Origin: Candidatus Coatesiibacteriota bacterium
Lineage (GTDB): Bacteria > RBG-13-66-14
Length of the DNA: 7,006 nucleotides
Assembly (NCBI GenBank): GCA_030631385.1
Contig: DAOVLG010000083.1
Location: 1-7,006 of the forward strand
Reading direction: 5' to 3'
The position numbers were made by a program, and so were the translations under genes. Shown here piece by piece: positions 1-6,072 of the stretch. The notes under the pieces were generated by a model. That model did no database searches. It was given only the letters and a program-made list of their open reading frames with translations, and had not been told where the DNA came from. Positions within the stretch are counted from its first letter, which is position 1. The number at the start of each line of letters is the position of its first letter.

Positions 1-228
1 ATAAATATCAAGGAGTTAGAGATAAGCATTTTAGTATCAGCAAGTTACAGATGTGGTTTGTTTTACAGACCGCGTATTGTGTTGATATTGTGAGGATTAT
101 ACGAAATATAAGACGAAGAGAAACCTGTTTACTATAAATTATCAAAGAGATGGAGATAAGCATTTTAATATCAGCGTGTTACAGATGTGGTTTGTATTAC
201 AGACCGCATATTGTGTTGATATTGTGAG
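1..228. repeat. Two long direct repeats, 134-base period, in AT-rich leader
   Basis: Bases 19-94 and 153-228 match at 71 of 76 positions by eye, with no gaps. The similarity reaches back less exactly to about 1 and 134, where one copy has a single-base insertion. The copies are separated by about 39 unrelated bases (95-133). The left copy touches the window edge, so more copies could lie outside. The units are AT-rich, have no long open frame that looks like a gene, and sit directly upstream of the DUF262 gene. They are too long and too few to be called CRISPR repeats. They could be a duplicated regulatory segment or the remnant of a mobile element; nothing in the sequence decides between these. 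Confidence 0.85.
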
Positions 229-248
229 ATATATGTGATATGCGGTCT
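201..248 (+). promoter_or_regulatory. Strong hairpin ahead of the DUF262 gene
   Basis: An 11-base arm AGACCGCATAT (201-211) is perfectly complementary to 238-248. Four further G-U pairs and one U-A pair are possible toward the loop in RNA. The left arm lies inside the second direct-repeat copy. The first copy has no matching right arm, so the hairpin belongs only to the gene-proximal copy. Only three T residues follow the stem, so it would be a weak intrinsic terminator for transcripts entering from the left. An insulator, attenuator or protein-binding palindrome is equally possible. Confidence 0.45.
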
Positions 249-277
249 TTAACCCACTGCCGCAAACGGGCACCAGA

Positions 278-307
278 TTGCCACAGTTGCCCTTTGGATG
301 GTATGAT
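278..307 (+). promoter_or_regulatory. Candidate sigma-70-type promoter for the DUF262 gene
   Basis: TTGCCA (278-283) and TATGAT (302-307) are separated by 18 bases, close to the -35/-10 consensus. Transcription would begin near 314, giving a leader of about 30 bases that contains the ribosome site AGAGGG (332-337), 6 bases before the ATG at 344. This start would exclude the upstream hairpin from the mRNA. Sequence match only. Confidence 0.4.
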
Positions 308-343
308 GCTTTGATATTTACTACCTGATAAAGAGGGATCGAG

Positions 344-2461
344 ATGAAAATCAGGACTCTGATAGATCGCATTCAGACAAAAGACATCGTGCTTCCCGAG
401 TTCCAGCGGGAGTACGTCTGGCGGCTCGACCAGGCGAAGGAGCTGATGGTTTCCCTCTTCAAAGAGTATCCCATCGGATCCATACTCATCTGGGAAACCC
501 AAACACCTCCGGACCTAAAAGGTTTTGACGCCGCCGGCCAAAAGCAACGGGGCACGTACCAGGTGATCCTTGACGGCCAGCAGCGTCTGACCGCCCTGTA
601 TATGTTACTCAAGGATAACCCGCCACCCTTTTATAAAGAAAAGGAAATTGAAAACGATCCCCGGCAGTTGTACTTCAACCTCAGAACCGGCGAGTTCCGC
701 TATTATCAGGTGACCCGGATGGAGTTAGACAAAGCCTGGGTCAGCGTTAAGGACGTTTTCTTGGGAAAAGTTGATGCGGCTGGTATTGCTATGGAAATGG
801 CCCCGGATTCAACTGAGGAGATAAAAAGGCTCGTCTCAGCCTTCAGTAAAACGCATCAGCGTTTGCTCAACATAGCCGAAAGGGATTTTCCTGACTTGGG
901 GGTACCCTCAACAGCCAGTGTGGACGACGCAATTGACGTATTTGACCGGGTCAACAGCCAGGGTACAAAGCTGACCGAGGCGGAGCTGGCGCTGGCACAC
1001 ATCTCAGGACGTTGGACGACCGCTCGTCGTGAGATGAAAAAGCTGATTGAACAACTTAGTGATAAGGGATTCATCTTTAATTTAGGCTTCATGGTCCGCT
1101 GCCTGACGGCTGTTATTCACTGGCGGGGAGAGCTGAGCAAGATACATAACACCGATAAGGAAACGCTGACGGTCGGCTGGGAAAAGGTCACCGCTGCCCT
1201 TGAATACCTTACCGACCTGTTACCGACACAGGCATACATAAACGGCACCGATGACCTCAACACCCTGTTCGTATTTATTCCTCTTGTTGCCGTTATCGTC
1301 AAGCAGGGGGGAGCCTTCAGGAACGAGGATGAGATCAAGCATGCACTGCATTGGTTTTACGCCGCTCATATGTGGGCACGTTACTCCAGTTCGCCTAACG
1401 AAAAAACGGATCACGATATTGTGGTCGTCGCCAACAACGAATACCCTTACGAGGAACTTGAGAAACAGATCATCGAGCAGCGCGGTAGGATCAAGGTCGA
1501 ACCGGGTGATCTGGAGGGACGTTCGATCCAGCAGCCCTTCTACCGGATGGCCCACGTGGTTGCAAAGCAACGGGGAGCAGTGGATTGGTTCAACGGGCTG
1601 CCACTGGCTCGCTCAGTTGGTAGAAGCTACGCCGTCCATAGCCATCACATATTTCCGGTCTCAAGGCTGTACGATGATGGCGGGTACAACGGAAACAACC
1701 ACCTCCATGTAAAGATTGTCAACGAGATAGCCAACCGGGCCTTTCTCACCGAAAGAACCAACCGGGAAATCAGCAATCGCCTACCTAAGAACTATCTGCC
1801 CCAGGTCGGTAAACGTTATCCTAATGCGCTTTGGGCACAATTTATCCCGGACTCACCGAGGCTGTGGCGGATTAAGAATTATGAGCGCTTTTTACAGGCT
1901 CGTCGCGAACTGATCGCCCAGGCGATTAACGATTACATGGAGAACCTGATCACTGAGCCACTGAAATCGGTAAAACCGACATTGGCCGAACTCCTGGAAA
2001 GGTCCGAAGGGCTGACTTTGGAATTCAAATCATCTCTTCGCTACGATCTTTACTTGAAAACGGTCAACCCGAAACTTGAGTGGGCGGTGATAAAGACCAT
2101 CTCAGGGTTCATGAACTCCGAAGGAGGGACCTTGCTCATTGGTGTGGAGGATGCAGGAGAGCCTTTGGGCATCGAAGCCGACCTTCAGACCCTGGGAAAA
2201 CGAAACCAGGACGGTTTTGAATTAAAGCTTACTGAGCTGATCGCAAATTACTTAGGGGAGAATGTCTTACCGTACTGCAAAGTCAGCTTCGAGAAGATCG
2301 AAGGTAAGACCATCTGTCAGGTAGAGATCAATGGATCGCCGGCTCCCGTCTATGCCACCGATGGGGATAGGAAGAACTTCTACTATCGAGCGGGTAACAG
2401 CACCCGTCCCCTTGACATGGACGAGGCCCATCAGTACATAGCCCAGCATTGGACAAGTTAG
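344..2461 (+). CDS. DUF262/HNH nuclease fused to Schlafen-type AlbA_2 domain
   Basis: This 705-residue protein combines three domains usually linked to nucleic-acid attack. Residues 1-90 are a DUF262 (GmrSD/ParB-like) domain: LPEFQREYVW at 17-26, ILDGQQRLTALY at 75-86, and FDRVNSQGTKLT at 200-211, the later conserved motif. Residues about 212-425 look mainly helical. Residues 433-485 resemble the DUF1524 HNH region: SHHIFPVS, then N460, N464 and N473 before LPKNYLP. Residues about 545-705 form an AlbA_2 (Schlafen/COG2865) domain: EGLTLEFKSSL at 555-565, NSEGG at 591-595, IGVED at 599-603, FYYRAGNSTRPL at 679-690. By family knowledge, DUF262-DUF1524 proteins (GmrSD, SspE, BrxU types) restrict modified phage DNA; that this one defends against phage is inferred. 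The ATG is favoured by AGAGGG 6 bases upstream and by the family-typical N-terminus. GC is visibly lower than in the genes to the right. No partner gene lies in the window. Confidence 0.9.
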   Translation: MKIRTLIDRIQTKDIVLPEFQREYVWRLDQAKELMVSLFKEYPIGSILIWETQTPPDLKGFDAAGQKQRGTYQVILDGQQRLTALYMLLKDNPPPFYKEKEIENDPRQLYFNLRTGEFRYYQVTRMELDKAWVSVKDVFLGKVDAAGIAMEMAPDSTEEIKRLVSAFSKTHQRLLNIAERDFPDLGVPSTASVDDAIDVFDRVNSQGTKLTEAELALAHISGRWTTARREMKKLIEQLSDKGFIFNLGFMVRCLTAVIHWRGELSKIHNTDKETLTVGWEKVTAALEYLTDLLPTQAYINGTDDLNTLFVFIPLVAVIVKQGGAFRNEDEIKHALHWFYAAHMWARYSSSPNEKTDHDIVVVANNEYPYEELEKQIIEQRGRIKVEPGDLEGRSIQQPFYRMAHVVAKQRGAVDWFNGLPLARSVGRSYAVHSHHIFPVSRLYDDGGYNGNNHLHVKIVNEIANRAFLTERTNREISNRLPKNYLPQVGKRYPNALWAQFIPDSPRLWRIKNYERFLQARRELIAQAINDYMENLITEPLKSVKPTLAELLERSEGLTLEFKSSLRYDLYLKTVNPKLEWAVIKTISGFMNSEGGTLLIGVEDAGEPLGIEADLQTLGKRNQDGFELKLTELIANYLGENVLPYCKVSFEKIEGKTICQVEINGSPAPVYATDGDRKNFYYRAGNSTRPLDMDEAHQYIAQHWTS

Positions 2462-2483
2462 GCGTGGACTTAGGAAGCTGCCC

Positions 2484-3731
2484 ATGAGACGCCTTCGATT
2501 GACGATATTCACCCTCGCCATCGCAACACTCGTTCTTACCGGTTGCAGCGGCCACAGCTTCACCGGTGCCGCTCCCACCTCGAACCAGGGGCGCTGGCTG
2601 GGCTTCGGGGGTGGTTCAGAGCGGAGGTTCAGCACCGATACCGCCCCGGAAACGCCGCTGGTGGAGGCCTGGCGCTTCGAGAGCGGCGTCTGCCCCTGGG
2701 GGATGACGGTTCACCGGGGGGTGGCGGTCTACGCCGGCCTGCAGTATGGGATATTCGGCCTCGACGCCGCGACGGGCGAGCGGATCTGGTCCTGGACGCT
2801 TCCGGCCAGTCCGGCGGCCGCGCCGGAGATCGCGGGGGACCATGTCTACCTGGCGGTGGACCTGCCCCTGGGCGAGATCTGGTGCCTCGACCTGTTGGAT
2901 GGGGTGCGCCTCTGGCGGCGGCTCCTCGAGGAGCTGCCCCAGGGGCTGGTCGCCGACGAGGGCGGCGTTTGGGTGCTGACCACCCACTACCTCCATCGTT
3001 TCCGGGCTCTCGACGGCGAGCTCCTGGAGGAGCACGAACTGCCGGGCCGTCCCCTGGCCGGACCGCTGGCCCTCTGGATGGGCGAACCGGTGCTCCTTAT
3101 GAAGGGTCTGAAGGGGACGGGTCTCTGGGGCCCGGCCTGGGAGGAGCCGGTGTGGTTCGAGGGGGAACCGGCGGTCGGGCCGGTGGTGACCGGTGAGGGA
3201 GTCCTGGCGTGGTTGAACCGGAGCGGGGAGCTGGGGGTGTACATGGGAAGTGAGGAGGGACCGCTCTTCTACCAAACGCCCCTGACCGCTCCACCGGCGG
3301 GGATCGCCTCGGCTCCGGAGGGATTGGTGCTCCTCGGGCGCGACCGCTCGCTCGTCGTCGCCGATATTCACGGTGAGATGAGACCCGTTCTGGAACCGAC
3401 GACCATCTGCCTCACGCCGCCCGTGGTCACCGGCGGGCTCGTCTGGATCGTCGAGGCCGAGGGTGACCTTAGCGCGGTGGACCTGGTCACCGGGGAGGAG
3501 GTCTACCGCCACCCCACAGATAAGCCCGTGCAGGGACTGGCTTTGCTGAACGGCGGGCTGTTGGTGACCACCGCAGACGGGGCGGGGATGCTCCTGGTCC
3601 CAGCGCCGTCTGAAATAGATACCCCCACCGAGGAAGCGGTTGATGAATCCACGGAGGGGAACACGGTCGAGGACTCATCAGCCGAGGGCGCTGATGAAGA
3701 AGCTCTCGATGTGGAGGCGGAAACGCCGTAA
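2484..3731 (+). CDS. Lipoprotein with PQQ/BamB-like beta-propeller and acidic tail
   Basis: This 415-residue protein begins with a lipoprotein signal: MRRLRL, a hydrophobic stretch, then LTGC with C21 as the lipidated cysteine. It should therefore be anchored to a membrane outside the cytoplasm. Repeats of the PQQ/WD-like type recur, each with an xDxxTGExxW-like core: GLDAATGERIWSW (92-104), CLDLLDGVRLWRR (134-146), FRALDGELLEE (173-183) and AVDLVTGEEVY (331-341). This fits a beta-propeller as in BamB, but no residue shows a real role in outer-membrane assembly; a generic PQQ-repeat scaffold or binding protein is as likely. Residues 376-415 have 16 Asp/Glu in 40 and no Lys/Arg. AGGAAG at 2472-2477 supports the ATG. 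It starts 22 bases after the DUF262 gene, but its high GC suggests a different origin, so co-transcription need not mean a shared function. Confidence 0.85.
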   Translation: MRRLRLTIFTLAIATLVLTGCSGHSFTGAAPTSNQGRWLGFGGGSERRFSTDTAPETPLVEAWRFESGVCPWGMTVHRGVAVYAGLQYGIFGLDAATGERIWSWTLPASPAAAPEIAGDHVYLAVDLPLGEIWCLDLLDGVRLWRRLLEELPQGLVADEGGVWVLTTHYLHRFRALDGELLEEHELPGRPLAGPLALWMGEPVLLMKGLKGTGLWGPAWEEPVWFEGEPAVGPVVTGEGVLAWLNRSGELGVYMGSEEGPLFYQTPLTAPPAGIASAPEGLVLLGRDRSLVVADIHGEMRPVLEPTTICLTPPVVTGGLVWIVEAEGDLSAVDLVTGEEVYRHPTDKPVQGLALLNGGLLVTTADGAGMLLVPAPSEIDTPTEEAVDESTEGNTVEDSSAEGADEEALDVEAETP

Positions 3732-3739
3732 GTCACCGC

Positions 3740-3767
3740 GGCGGGGATCAAATCCCCGCCCTACATC
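3740..3767. repeat. REP-like palindrome
   Basis: GGCGGGGAT (3740-3748) pairs perfectly with ATCCCCGCC (3752-3760) across a 3-base loop. The following CCCGCCCTACATC (3755-3767) occurs identically at 6096-6108 in another non-coding gap. The element begins a few bases after the lipoprotein stop codon. This is typical of dispersed extragenic palindromes that sit between gene ends. Confidence 0.6.
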
Positions 3768-3780
3768 GCGATGAATTGTA

Positions 3781-3813
3781 AAAAACGGAGACCTCGCGGC
3801 CTCCGTTCTTTTC
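3781..3813. terminator. Bidirectional intrinsic terminator between convergent genes
   Basis: AACGGAG (3784-3790) pairs with CTCCGTT (3801-3807). The stem continues past one A-C mismatch with CC/GG to a TCGC loop. The plus-strand transcript ends in TTCTTTTCTT. The minus-strand transcript has an uninterrupted run of T just after the stem, from the A-run ending at 3785. It lies between the lipoprotein stop and the regulator stop and should serve both. Confidence 0.85.
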
Positions 3814-3829
3814 TTGTAGATTCCGACGC

Positions 3830-4489
3830 CTAAACGTCGCCGAACTGCTCCTTCATCTCCAGGTAGTTCATGAAGCGCTCCAGGTGCTCCATGGAGTAGA
3901 CGGTCATGACCTCGTCTTTCATCTCGATCACCCGGGCGCGGACCAGGGTGTCGAGTATCTCCTCGACCTTGGGCTTTGGCAGGCCGACCATGCCGACCAG
4001 CTCCTTGACGGTGAAGGCCTTCTCGAGCTTGATCCCGCCGCCGACCTGGGGTTCACCGTGCTTCTGGGTCAGAAGCATCAGGGTCCCGGTTACGCGGGAG
4101 GAGTTGTCGCGGTAGAGGAGGGTCTTTATCTTGCGGTCGGCCTCGCGCAGGCGGTTGGACATCTTGCGCAGGATGCGCATGATCAGCTTGGGATTGGTGG
4201 AGATCTGGGTCTCGAATATCTCCGCGGAGAGGACGATCAACTTGGAGTAATCCATGGCCTTGGCCGTGGCCGAGCGCGGCTGGTTGTCAATGATGGCCAT
4301 CTCGCCGAAGAACTCGCCGTCGGTGAGCACCGCCAGGGTGGTCTCCAAATCGCGGCTCATCTTGGTGATGGCGATCTTGCCGGAGTGGATGATGTACATC
4401 TCATCCCCGATGTCGCCTTCTTTGCAGACGATCTCACCCTTCCGGAAGGTCTTGCCGAACTTCTTGAAGACCTCGTCGCTCATGCGCAT
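3830..4489 (-). CDS. CRP/FNR-family cyclic-nucleotide-binding transcription regulator
   Basis: This 219-residue protein has the CRP layout. Residues about 11-100 form the cyclic-nucleotide-binding beta-roll, with EGDIGDEMYIIHSGKI at 24-39. The phosphate-binding cassette is GEFFGEMA (58-65) followed by PRSATA (71-76); E63, R72 and S73 match the ligand-contacting Glu, Arg and Ser of E. coli CRP. Residues about 100-128 form the long dimer helix, and 159-190 a winged helix-turn-helix (FTVKELVGMVGLPKPKVEEIL), so it should bind DNA as a dimer. No cysteine cluster of the FNR iron-sulfur type is seen. The ATG at 4489 is chosen because AAAGGA (4497-4502) lies 7 bases ahead; the ATG two codons later would be 13 bases away. 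A longer frame to 4723 would run into the nuclease gene. Its effector and targets are unknown. Confidence 0.9.
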   Translation of the reverse strand: MRMSDEVFKKFGKTFRKGEIVCKEGDIGDEMYIIHSGKIAITKMSRDLETTLAVLTDGEFFGEMAIIDNQPRSATAKAMDYSKLIVLSAEIFETQISTNPKLIMRILRKMSNRLREADRKIKTLLYRDNSSRVTGTLMLLTQKHGEPQVGGGIKLEKAFTVKELVGMVGLPKPKVEEILDTLVRARVIEMKDEVMTVYSMEHLERFMNYLEMKEQFGDV

Positions 4490-4496
4490 TGCGCGG

Positions 4497-4502
4497 TCCT
4501 TT
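4497..4502 (-). promoter_or_regulatory. Ribosome binding site that sets the regulator start
   Basis: AAAGGA on the minus strand lies 7 bases before the ATG at 4489. This favours a protein starting MRMSDEV over one starting MSDEV, and over the long upstream extension, which has no reason to be translated. Confidence 0.6.
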
Positions 4503-4544
4503 CCCGAGAATAAACATGCTTCAGTCCCGTTTTTAACAAAAAGG

Positions 4545-4573
4545 AGTATAGCACAAAGGGGGCGGAGTGTCAG
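4545..4573 (-). promoter_or_regulatory. Sigma-70-type promoter of the CRP-family regulator
   Basis: Read on the minus strand, CTGACA (4573-4568) and TATACT (4550-4545) are separated by exactly 17 bases. Each differs from consensus at one position. Transcription would begin near 4538, leaving a leader of about 50 bases before the ATG at 4489. The regulator can thus be transcribed apart from the nth/nuclease pair. I saw no convincing terminator between the nuclease stop and this promoter, so read-through could add to it. Confidence 0.7.
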
Positions 4574-4623
4574 TTTGGATAATGCGCGGTGTGTTAATCG
4601 GTTCCGGTGAACGTCGGTGGGTT

Positions 4624-5082
4624 TTAACGCCCTGCGGCGGCGGTCAGGATTCGCTCCCGGAAACGCTCGTTGGGCGGGATGAAGTAGGGCTCGGCCAGCC
4701 CCTCGGCCACCAGCAGCGGGCACACCTCGACCCCGTCCACCACCGGGTAGCCCAGCACGCGGCCGTACCTGTCAAAAAGCTCCTCGTCGAAGTGGAGGGT
4801 CACCCACCGCCCGCCCACCAGCTCAGCCAAGCGGTCCCGCGCCTCGTAGAATCCCTCCTCGCCGCGCTCCGGCGTGTCTATCCCCAAAAGGCGCACCTTA
4901 CCCAGCCCAGCGCACACGACCGTGTCGCCGTCCACCACACGCTCGACCAGGTACTCGCCGCTCCCGCCGGGCTCCGGCTCGGTGTAGGAGGGTGAGATGT
5001 TGGCCAGGATGACCGCGGCGGCGGCGACGATTAAAAGTGCGCCGAGGGCCAGCCGACCGAGGTTTTTCACTTCCTTCTGCAT
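4624..5082 (-). CDS. Membrane-anchored staphylococcal-nuclease-like protein
   Basis: This 152-residue protein has an N-terminal hydrophobic segment at about 9-29 (LALGALLIVAAAAVILA) after a basic start. A thermonuclease (SNase/OB-fold) domain follows from about 43 to 150. The catalytic pattern is intact: VVDGDTV (49-55, D51/D53/T54), VRLLGIDTPER (63-73, with R64, D69, T70 and E72), and DRYGR (104-108, R108). These match D19/D21, R35, D40, T41, E43 and R87 of S. aureus nuclease, so it is probably a calcium-dependent nuclease at or outside the membrane. The segment could be an uncleaved anchor or a signal peptide; no clear cleavage site decides. The ATG at 5082 lies two bases after the nth stop codon, with no good Shine-Dalgarno site, suggesting translational coupling. 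An in-frame TTG at 5136 would instead overlap nth and put a hydrophilic tail ahead of the membrane segment. Confidence 0.88.
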   Translation of the reverse strand: MQKEVKNLGRLALGALLIVAAAAVILANISPSYTEPEPGGSGEYLVERVVDGDTVVCAGLGKVRLLGIDTPERGEEGFYEARDRLAELVGGRWVTLHFDEELFDRYGRVLGYPVVDGVEVCPLLVAEGLAEPYFIPPNERFRERILTAAAGR

Positions 5083-5084
5083 CT

Positions 5085-5798
5085 TTAACGCGAGCGGGTG
5101 ACGCTCACCCGGGGACAGTACTCTACTACGGGGCAATCGGAGCAGTGGGGGGAGACGGGCTGGCAGCGGTTGCGGCCGAAGACCACCAGGAGGGAATTTA
5201 TCGGGATCCAGTACCGTGGGGGGAGCTTTTTTCGCAGGGCCGACTCGGTTTTATCCGGCGATTTGGTCCGCACGTAGCCCCAGCGGTTGACGACGCGGTG
5301 GACGTGGGTGTCCACGCAGATGCCCGGCTTGCCGTGACCCACGGTGACGACGAGGTTGGCGGTCTTGCGCCCCACCCCCTTGAGCTTCACCAGCTCCTCC
5401 ACCGTGTCGGGGACCCGACCCCCGTGGTCTTCGACTATTCGCCGGCTCACGTCGCGGATGGTGACCCCCTTCCGGTTGTAGAACCCGGCGGGGTAGATGG
5501 CCTTCGCGATTTTTTCCGGGTCCAGCTTCGCCATGTCACGGGGGTTGTCGGCCAGCTCGAACAGACGTTCGGTGGCCGGGTCGGTGACCTCCTCCTTGGT
5601 GCGCAGGCTTACCAGGCAGCCGACGAGGACGCGGAACGGGGCGTTCCGCTTAACGTCATTGGGAGCGGGGTGGTAGGCTTTGGGATCCAGTGGCGGCGGA
5701 CCCCGCCAGCGGCCCTGCCGGTCCACGGCGAGCGGCTTCTCGCCGGAAACCTCCCGCACGACCAGGGCGATGACGGCTTCGATGTCGAAGGGCTTCAT
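5085..5798 (-). CDS. nth: Endonuclease III (DNA glycosylase/AP lyase)
   Basis: This 237-residue enzyme should remove oxidised pyrimidines from DNA and cut at abasic sites in base-excision repair. The helix-hairpin-helix LKGVGRKTANLV (139-150) carries the catalytic lysine K145. VDTHVHRV (162-169) carries the catalytic aspartate D163. These match K120 and D138 of E. coli Nth. Four cysteines, C212, C219, C222 and C228, have the C-x6-C-x2-C-x5-C spacing of the 4Fe-4S cluster. About 25 residues near the N-terminus (20-53, rich in Pro, Arg and Asp) exceed the E. coli enzyme, so this is a longer variant of the family. The ATG at 5798 fits the domain start, but no ribosome site precedes it; a TATACT sits close enough that the message may be leaderless. 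The nuclease gene follows two bases after its stop. Confidence 0.93.
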   Translation of the reverse strand: MKPFDIEAVIALVVREVSGEKPLAVDRQGRWRGPPPLDPKAYHPAPNDVKRNAPFRVLVGCLVSLRTKEEVTDPATERLFELADNPRDMAKLDPEKIAKAIYPAGFYNRKGVTIRDVSRRIVEDHGGRVPDTVEELVKLKGVGRKTANLVVTVGHGKPGICVDTHVHRVVNRWGYVRTKSPDKTESALRKKLPPRYWIPINSLLVVFGRNRCQPVSPHCSDCPVVEYCPRVSVTRSR

Positions 5799-5805
5799 TA
5801 TTTAA

Positions 5806-5811
5806 AGTATA
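5806..5811 (-). promoter_or_regulatory. -10 box of nth, possibly a leaderless start
   Basis: TATACT (minus strand, 5811-5806) is followed by seven bases and then the nth ATG at 5798, so transcription would begin at or next to the start codon. No good -35 hexamer is found at 16-18 bases. No Shine-Dalgarno sequence stands before the ATG, which fits a leaderless mRNA. Confidence 0.4.
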
Positions 5812-5877
5812 GGATCAACGTTAGTAAACGGACCGATAAGAAGATGTATCTTCCTTATAAATATGGCAAATAGGAAG

Positions 5878-5895
5878 AAAGTGTGCGTTCACTTT
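5878..5895. promoter_or_regulatory. Operator-like inverted repeat upstream of nth
   Basis: AAAGTG (5878-5883) and CACTTT (5890-5895) form a perfect 6-base dyad with a 6-base centre, 80-97 bases upstream of the nth start. A third AAAGTG lies at 5907-5912. The dyad could bind a dimeric regulator or be a small hairpin; I do not recognise it as a known operator. Confidence 0.3.
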
Positions 5896-5945
5896 AATGC
5901 CTAAAGAAAGTGGCACCTAGGACAACGAACACGGTTAAATTAGAG

Positions 5946-6004
5946 CCGTAGGGGCGGGGCTCCGCCCCCGCCCGCGGGCGACTCTCGTAGGGTCGCCCCT
6001 ACGG
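5946..6004. repeat. GC-rich compound palindrome (REP/MITE-like)
   Basis: Outer arms CCGTAGGGGCG (5946-5956) and CGCCCCTACGG (5994-6004) are perfect complements. Inside are a smaller hairpin, GGGGC/GCCCC (5956-5960 and 5964-5968), and a 12-base palindrome CGCCCGCGGGCG (5969-5980). The nested fold, the sharp GC contrast with its AT-rich surroundings and the non-coding position fit a dispersed non-autonomous repeat. No transposase is present. Confidence 0.7.
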
Positions 6005-6072
6005 GAAATTGAAAGGTCTTAATTTGATAATCATTTCCCGCGAACGATGCTTTATTTCACCATTGAAAACAG

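Noticed and set aside
1..228. CRISPR array from the two left-end repeats
   Set aside because: Two units of 76 or more bases with one 39-base gap do not match CRISPR repeat length or regularity, and no cas gene is present.
142..502. Two overlapping minus-strand open frames (142-372 and 197-502)
   Set aside because: They cover the repeats and the start of the DUF262 gene, have no recognisable domain or ribosome site, and conflict with a clear coding start on the other strand.
1251..1712. Plus-strand open frame inside the DUF262 gene
   Set aside because: It is a different frame of a gene with clear family motifs; its Ser/Thr/Arg-rich product resembles no protein.
2543..3512. Long open frames on both strands within the lipoprotein gene
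   Set aside because: They are by-products of high GC. Their Arg/Pro/Gly-rich products lack motifs, while the chosen frame has a lipobox and propeller repeats.
3884..4513. Plus-strand frame of 209 residues antisense to the CRP-family gene
   Set aside because: The minus strand encodes an intact regulator; the antisense product is a low-complexity mirror of it.
4490..4723. Longer N-terminus for the CRP-family regulator
   Set aside because: It would overlap the nuclease gene by 100 bases, cross the regulator's own promoter, and add an Arg/Pro-rich stretch absent from the family.
5083..5136. TTG start 18 codons upstream for the SNase-like gene
   Set aside because: It would overlap nth by about 50 bases and put a hydrophilic tail ahead of the membrane segment; the ATG two bases after the nth stop is simpler.
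5037..5873. Plus-strand frame of 278 residues opposite nth
   Set aside because: nth on the minus strand has all catalytic and iron-sulfur residues; the plus-strand frame has no recognisable motif.
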